Shown here one piece after another: positions 57,801 to 64,000 of a stretch of DNA of 64,000 nucleotides; positions within the stretch are counted from its first letter, which is position 1; every line of letters starts with the position of its first letter. This stretch comes from Pleodorina starrii (Eukaryota > Chlorophyta > Chlorophyceae > Chlamydomonadales > Volvocaceae), in the NCBI GenBank assembly GCA_030267565.1, contig BRXU01000077.1, positions 53,959 to 117,958 of the forward strand, written 5' to 3'. Under the pieces are notes generated by a model, which was not told where the DNA came from, did no database searches, and saw nothing but the letters and a program-made list of their open reading frames with translations. A program made the translations under genes and the position numbers.

Positions 57801-60800
57801 CCACGTGCCAGACCCGAAGACCCACGGGCCAAGCCCGTAGACCCGCGGGCGAGCCCCGTAGACCCGCGGACCAGCCCCGTAGACCCACGTGCCAGACCCG
57901 TAGAACCACGGGCCAGCCCCGTAGACCCGCAGGCCAGACCCGTAGACCCACGGACCAGCCCCGTAGACCCGCGGACCAGCCCCGTCGACCCACGGGCCAG
58001 CCCCGTAAACCCACGGGCCAGCCCCGTAGACCCACGGGCCAGCCCCGTAGACCCACGTGCCAGACCCGTAGACACACGGGCCAGACCCGTAGACCCACGG
58101 GCCAGCCCCGTAGACCCGCGGGCCAGCCCCGTAGACCCACGGGCCAGCCCCGTAAACCCACGTGCCAGACCCGTAGACCCACGCGCCAGACCCCTAGACC
58201 CGCGGGCCAGCCCCGTAGACCCACGGGCCAGCCCCGTAAACCCACTTGCCAGACCCGTAGACCCACGGGCCAGACCCGTAGACCCACGGGCCAGACCCGT
58301 AGACCCACGGGCCAGCCCCGTAGACCCACGGGCCAGCCCCGTAAACCCACGTGCCAGACCCGTAGACCCACGGGCCAGACCCGTAGACCCACGGGTCAGC
58401 CCCGTAGACCCACAGACCAGCCCCGTTAACCCACGGGTCAGCCCCGTAGACCCACAGACCAGCCCCGTAGACCCACAGACCAGCCCCGTAGACCCACGGG
58501 CCAGACCCCTAGACCCACGGGCCAGACCCGTAGACCCATGGCTCAGCCCCGTATACACGTGCCAGACCCGTAGACCCACGGGCCAGACCCGTAGACCCAC
58601 GGACCAGCCCCGTAGACCCACGTGTCAGCCCCGTAGACCCACAGACCAGCCCCGTAGACCCACAGACCAGCCCCGTAGACCCACGGGCCAGACCCGTAGA
58701 CCCACAGACCAGCCCCGTAGACCCACAGACCAGCCCCGTAGACCCACGGGCCAGCCCCGTAGACCCACGGGCCAGACCCGTAGACCGATGGCTCAGCCCC
58801 GTAGACCCACGTGCCAGACCCGTAGACCTACGGGCCAGACCCGTAGTCCCGCGGGACAGCCCCGTAGACCTTCGCGCCAGACCCGTAGACCCACGGGCCA
58901 GACCCGTAGACCCGCGGGCCAGCCCCGTAGACCCATGGCTCGGCTCCGTAGACCCACGTGCCAGCCCTGAAGACCCGCAGACCAGACCCATAGACCCACG
59001 GGCCAGACCCATAGACCCACATGCCAGCCCCGTAGACCCACGTGCCAGACCCGTAGACCCACGGGCCAGCCCCGTAGACCCACGGGCCAGCCCCGTAAAC
59101 CCACTTGCCAGACCCGTAGACCCACGGGCCAGACCCGTAGACCCACGGGCCAGCCCCGTAGACCCACGGGCCAGCCCCGTAAACCCACGTGCCAGACCCG
59201 TAGACCCACGGGCCAGACCCGTAGACCCACGGGTCAGCCCCGTAGACCCACAGACCAGCCCCGTTAACCCACGGGTCAGCCCCGTAGACCCACAGACCAG
59301 CCCCGTAGACCCACAGACCAGCCCCGTAGACCCACGGGCCAGACCCGTAGACCCACGGGCCAGACCCGTAGACCCATGGCTCAGCCCCGTAGACCCACGT
59401 GCCAGACCCGTAGACCCACGGGCCAGACCCGTAGACCCACGGACCAGCCCCGTAGACCCACGTGTCAGCCCCGTAGACCCACAGACCAGCCCCGTAGACC
59501 CACAGACCAGCCCCGTAGACCCACGGGCCAGACCCGTAGACCCACAGACCAGCCCCGTAGACCCACAGACCAGCCCCGTAGACCCACGGGCCAGCCCCGT
59601 AGACCCACGGGCCAGACCCGTAGACCCATGGCTCAGCCCCGTAGACCCACGTGCCAGACCCGTAGACCTACGGGCCAGACCCGTAGTCCCGCGGGACAGC
59701 CCCGTAGACCTTCGCGCCAGACCCGTAGACCCACGGGCCAGACCCGTAGACCCGCGGGCCAGCCCCGTAGACCCATGGCTCAGCTGCGTAGACCCACGTG
59801 CCAGCCCTGAAGACCCGCAGACCAGACCCATAGACCCACGGGCCAGACCCGTAGACCCACGGGTCAGCCCCGTAGACCCACGTGCCAGACCCGTAGACCC
59901 ACAGACCAGCCCCGTAGACCCACGGATGGGACCCGTAGACCCATGGCTTAGCCCTGTAGACACACGTGCCAGACCCGTAGACCCACGGGCCAGCCCCTTA
60001 GACCCACGTGCCAGCCCCTTAGACCCACGGGCCAGACCCGTAGACACGCGGGCCAGACCCGTAGACCCGCAGGCCAGCCCCGTAGACCCACAGACCAGCC
60101 CCGTAGACCCACGGGCCAGACCCGTAGACCCATGGCTCAGCCCCGTAGACCCACGGGCCAGCCCCGTAGACCCACAGACCAGCCCCGTAGACCCACGGGC
60201 CAGACCCGTAGACCCATTCTTCAGCCCCGTAGACACACGTGCCAGACCCGTAGACCCACGGGCCAGCCCCGTAGACCCACGTGCCAGCCCCGTAGACCCA
60301 CGGACCAGACCCGTAGACCCGCGGGCCAGCCCCGTAGACCCACGCGCCAGACCCGTAGACCCACGGGCCAGACCCGTAGACCCATGGCTCAGCCCCGTAG
60401 ACCCACGTGCCAGACCCGTAGACCCACGGGCCAGACCCGTAGACCCGCGGGTCAGCCCCGTAGACCCATGGCTCGGCTCCGTAGACCCACGTGCCAGCCC
60501 TGAATACCCGCAGACCAGACCCATAGACCCACGGGCCAGACCCATAGACCCACATGCCAGCCCCGTAGACCCACGTGCCAGACCCGTAGACCCACAGACC
60601 AGCCCCGTAGACCCACGGATGGGACCCGTAGACCCATGGCTAAGCCCTGTAGACACACGTGCCAGACCCGTAGACCCACGGGCCAGCCCCTTAGACCCAC
60701 GTGCCAGCCCCTTAGACCCACGGGCCAGACCCGTAGACACGCGGGCCAGACACGTAGACCCGCAGGCCAGCCCCGTAGACCCACAGACCAGCCCCGTAGA

Positions 60801-63800
60801 CCCACGGGCCAGACCCGTAGACCCATGGCTCAGCCCCGTAGACCCACGGGCCAGCCCCGTAGACCCACAGACCAGCCCCGTAGACCCACGGGCCAGACCC
60901 GTAGACCCATGGTTCAGCCCCGTAGACACACGTGCCAGACCCGTAGACCCACGGGCCAGCCCCGTAGACCCACGTGCCAGCCCCGTAGACCCACGGACCA
61001 GACCCGTAGACCCGCGGGCCAGCCCCGTAGACCCACGCGCCAGACCCGTAGACCCACGGGCCAGACCCGTAGACCCATGGCTCAGCCCCGTAGACCCACG
61101 TGCCAGACCCGTAGACCCACGGGCCAGACCCGTAGACCCACGGGCCAGACCCGTAGATCCGCGGGCCAGACCCGTATACCCACGGGCCAGACCCGTAGAC
61201 ACGCGGGCCAGACCCGTAGACCCGCAGGCCAGCCCCGTAGACCCACAGACCAGCCCCGTAGACCCACCGGCCAGACCCGTAGACCCATGGCTCAGCCCCG
61301 TAGACCCACGGGCCAGCCCCGTAGACCCACAGACCAGCCCCGTAGACCCACGGGCCAGACCCGTAGACCCATGGTTCAGCCCCGTAGACCCGCAGGCCAG
61401 ACCCGAAGACTCACAGGCCAGACCCGTAGACCCACAGACCAGCCCCGTAGACCGACGGGTCAGCCCCGTAGACCCACGTGCCAGACCCGTAGACCCACGG
61501 GCCAGCCCCGTAGACCCACGGGCCAGCCCCGTAGACCCGCGGACCAGCCCCGTAGACCCACGTGCCAGACCCGTAGAACCACGGGCCAGCCCCGTAGACC
61601 CGCAGGCCAGACCCGTAGACCCACGGACCAGCCCCGTAGACCCGCGGACCAGCCCCGTAGACCCACGGGCCAGCCCCGTAAACCCACGGGCCAGCCCCGT
61701 AGACCCACGGGCCAGCCCCGTAGACCCACGTGCCAGACCCGTAGACACACGGGCCAGACCCGTAGACCCACGGGCCAGCCCCGTAGACCCGCGGGCCAGC
61801 CCCGTAGACCCACGGGCCAGCCCCGTAAACCCACGTGCCAGACCCGTAGACCCACGCGCCAGACCCCTAGACCCGCGGGCCAGCCCCGTAGACCCACGGG
61901 CCAGCCCCGTAAACCCACTTGCCAGACCCGTAGACCCACGGGCCAGACCCGTAGACCCACGGGCCAGCCCCGTAGACCCACGGGCCAGCCCCGTAAACCC
62001 ACGTGCCAGACCCGTAGACCCACGGGCCAGACCCGTAGACCCACGGGTCAGCCCCGTAGACCCACAGACCAGCCCCGTTAACCCACGGGTCAGCCCCGTA
62101 GACCCACAGACCAGCCCCGTAGACCCACAGACCAGCCCCGTAGACCCACGGGCCAGACCCGTAGACCCACGGGCCAGACCCGTAGACCCATGGCTCAGCC
62201 CCGTAGACCCACGTGCCAGACCCGTAGACCCACGGGCCAGACCCGTAGACCCACGGACCAGCCCCGTAGACCCACGTGTCAGCCCCGTAGACCCACAGAC
62301 CAGCCCCGTAGACCCACAGACCAGCCCCGTAGACCCACGGGCCAGACCCGTAGACCCACAGACCAGCCCCGTAGACCCACAGACCAGCCCCGTAGACCCA
62401 CGGGCCAGCCCCGTAGACCCACGGGCCAGACCCGTAGACCCATGGCTCAGCCCCGTAGACCCACGGGCCAGACCCGTAGACCTACGGGCCAGACCCGTAG
62501 TCCCGCGGGACAGCCCCGTAGACCTTCGCGCCAGACCCGTAGACCCACGGGCCAGACCCGTAGACCCGCGGGCCAGCCCCGTAGACCCATGGCTCGGCTC
62601 CGTAGACCCACGTGCCAGCCCTGAAGACCCGCAGACCAGACCCATAGACCCACGGGCCAGACCCATAGACCCACATGCCAGCCCCGTAGACCCACGTGCC
62701 AGACCCGTAGACCCACAGACCAGCCCCGTAGACCCACGGATGGGACCCGTAGACCCATGGCTAAGCCCTGTAGACACACGTGCCAGACCCGTAGACCCAC
62801 GGGCCAGCCCCTTAGACCCACGTGCCAGCCCCTTAGACCCACGGGCCAGACCCGTAGACACGCGGGCCAGACCCGTAGACCCGCAGGCCAGCCCCGTAGA
62901 CCCACAGACCAGCCCCGTAGACCCAAGGGCCAGACCCGTAGACCCATGGCTCAGCCCCGTAGACCCACGGGCCAGCCCCGTAGACCCACAGACCAGCCCC
63001 GTAGACCCACGGGCCAGACCCGTAGACCCATGGTTCAGCCCCGTAGACACACGTGCCAGACCCGTAGACCCACGGGCCAGCCCCGTAGACCCACGTGCCA
63101 GCCCCGTAGACCCACGGACCAGACCCGTAGACCCGCGGGCCAGCCCCGTAGACCCACGCGCCAGACCCGTAGACCCACGGGCCAGACCCGTAGACCCATG
63201 GCTCAGCCCCGTAGACCCACGTGCCAGACCCGTAGACCCACGGGCCAGACCCGTAGACCCGCGGGCCAGACCCGTAGACCCACGCGCCAGACCCCTAGAC
63301 CCACAGACCAGCCCCGTAGACCCACGGGCCAGACCCGTAGACCCATGGTTCAGCCCCGTAGACACACGTGCCAGACCCGTAGACCCACGGGCCAGCCCCG
63401 TAGACCCACGTGCCAGCCCCGTAGACCCACGGACCAGACCCGTAGACCCGCGGGCCAGCCCCGTAGACCCACGCGCCAGACCCGTAGACCCACGGGCCAG
63501 ACCCGTAGACCCATGGCTCAGCCCCGTAGACCCACGTGCCAGACCCGTAGACCCACGGGCCAGACCCGTAGACCCACGGGCCAGACCCGTAGACCCGCGG
63601 GCCAGACCCGTAGACCCACGGGCCAGACCCGTAGACACGCGGGCCAGACCCGTAGACCCGCAGGCCAGCCCCGTAGACCCACAGACCAGCCCCGTAGACC
63701 CACCGGCCAGACCCGTAGACCCATGGCTCAGCCCCGTAGACCCACGGGCCAGACCCGTAGACCCACAGACCAGCCCCGTAGACCCACGGGCCAGACCCGT

Positions 63801-64000
63801 AGACCCATGGTTCAGCCCCGTAGACCCGCAGGCCAGACCCGAAGACTCACAGGCCAGACCCGTAGACCCACAGACCAGCCCCGTAGACCGACGGGTCAGC
63901 CCCGTAGACCCACGTGCCAGACCCGTAGAACCACGGGCCAGCCCCGTAGACCCACGGGCCAGCCCCGTAGACCCGCGGACCAGCCCCGTAGACCCACGTG

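Larger units (their letters stand above)
42664..64000. repeat. Large 21-bp satellite array with higher-order structure
   Basis: Uninterrupted tandem array of a 21-bp monomer, about 1,016 copies, reaching the window end. The consensus monomer is CCCGTAGACC followed by CACGGGCCAG and then A or C. A few recurring variants make up nearly all units: second half CACGGGCC, CACGTGCC, CACAGACC, CGCGGGCC, CGCGGACC, CACGGGTC or CATGGCTC, and first half CCCGTAGA, CCCGTAAA, CCCTTAGA or CCCATAGA. Their order is not random: the same long series recurs at 1,428-, 1,680- and 1,596-bp spacings, and blocks of 3,276 bp and about 2,458 bp are duplicated. Each canonical monomer contains CCCGT-N6-ACGGG, a 5-bp inverted repeat. 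Because the unit is seven codons long, five of six frames lack stops for kilobases (plus-strand PVDPRAS and QPRRPTG heptads; minus-strand STGLARG, WPVGLRG and VYGSGPW heptads). The remaining frame has TAG in each canonical unit. I treat none of these as genes. Confidence 0.95.

Noticed and set aside
42664..64000. CRISPR-like array
   Set aside because: Units are contiguous 21-mers without unique spacers, in an intron-rich eukaryotic contig.

Overview
This window looks like a contig from a volvocine green alga (Chlamydomonas/Volvox relatives). The evidence is the very GC-rich base composition, genes split by many short GT-AG introns with tight phase agreement, proteins swollen by Ala, Gly, Ser, Pro and Gln runs, TGTAA polyadenylation pentamers, and homologues of eukaryotic proteins (Elongator subunit, WDR27-like protein, plastid-type aspartate aminotransferase). 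There are no operons and no bacterial features. All gene models below were assembled by hand from reading frames, splice signals and intron phases. Exon ends are predictions, but in the seven multi-exon models every internal exon junction keeps phase.

Layout, left to right. 1-2805 (+): 3' part of a GH5-type endo-beta-mannanase. 4250-5731 (-): a three-finger CCCH zinc-finger protein whose start is unresolved, with a pentamer repeat upstream. 6422-9442 (-): an intron-poor, Gln-rich and RGG-tailed protein of unknown function. 9787-13562 (+): aspartate aminotransferase with an N-terminal targeting peptide, divergent from the previous gene. 15211-19778 (+): an unrecognised coiled-coil protein. 22377-27734 (-): a membrane-bound wax-synthase-like O-acyltransferase. 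29867-33393 (-): Elongator subunit ELP5. 33700-42359 (+): a WDR27-like WD40 protein, divergent from ELP5 across about 300 bp.

42664-64000: the last third of the window is one uninterrupted tandem array of a 21-bp monomer (about 1,000 copies), running off the end. A small set of monomer variants is arranged in higher-order repeats of roughly 1.4-1.7 kb, which are themselves duplicated as 3.28-kb and 2.46-kb blocks. Because 21 is a multiple of three, five of six frames stay open for kilobases, which produces giant reading frames that I regard as artefacts. This satellite is the most unusual element here.

The genes do not form a pathway. They are ordinary nuclear genes for cell-wall polysaccharide breakdown, RNA binding, amino-acid metabolism, lipid esterification, tRNA modification and WD40 scaffolding. 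The shared oddities are intron-borne: GTAC-rich motifs crowding 5' splice sites in three neighbouring genes, two probable GC-AG introns, and a dispersed GACCC-NN-GGGTC element that also occurs in the satellite.
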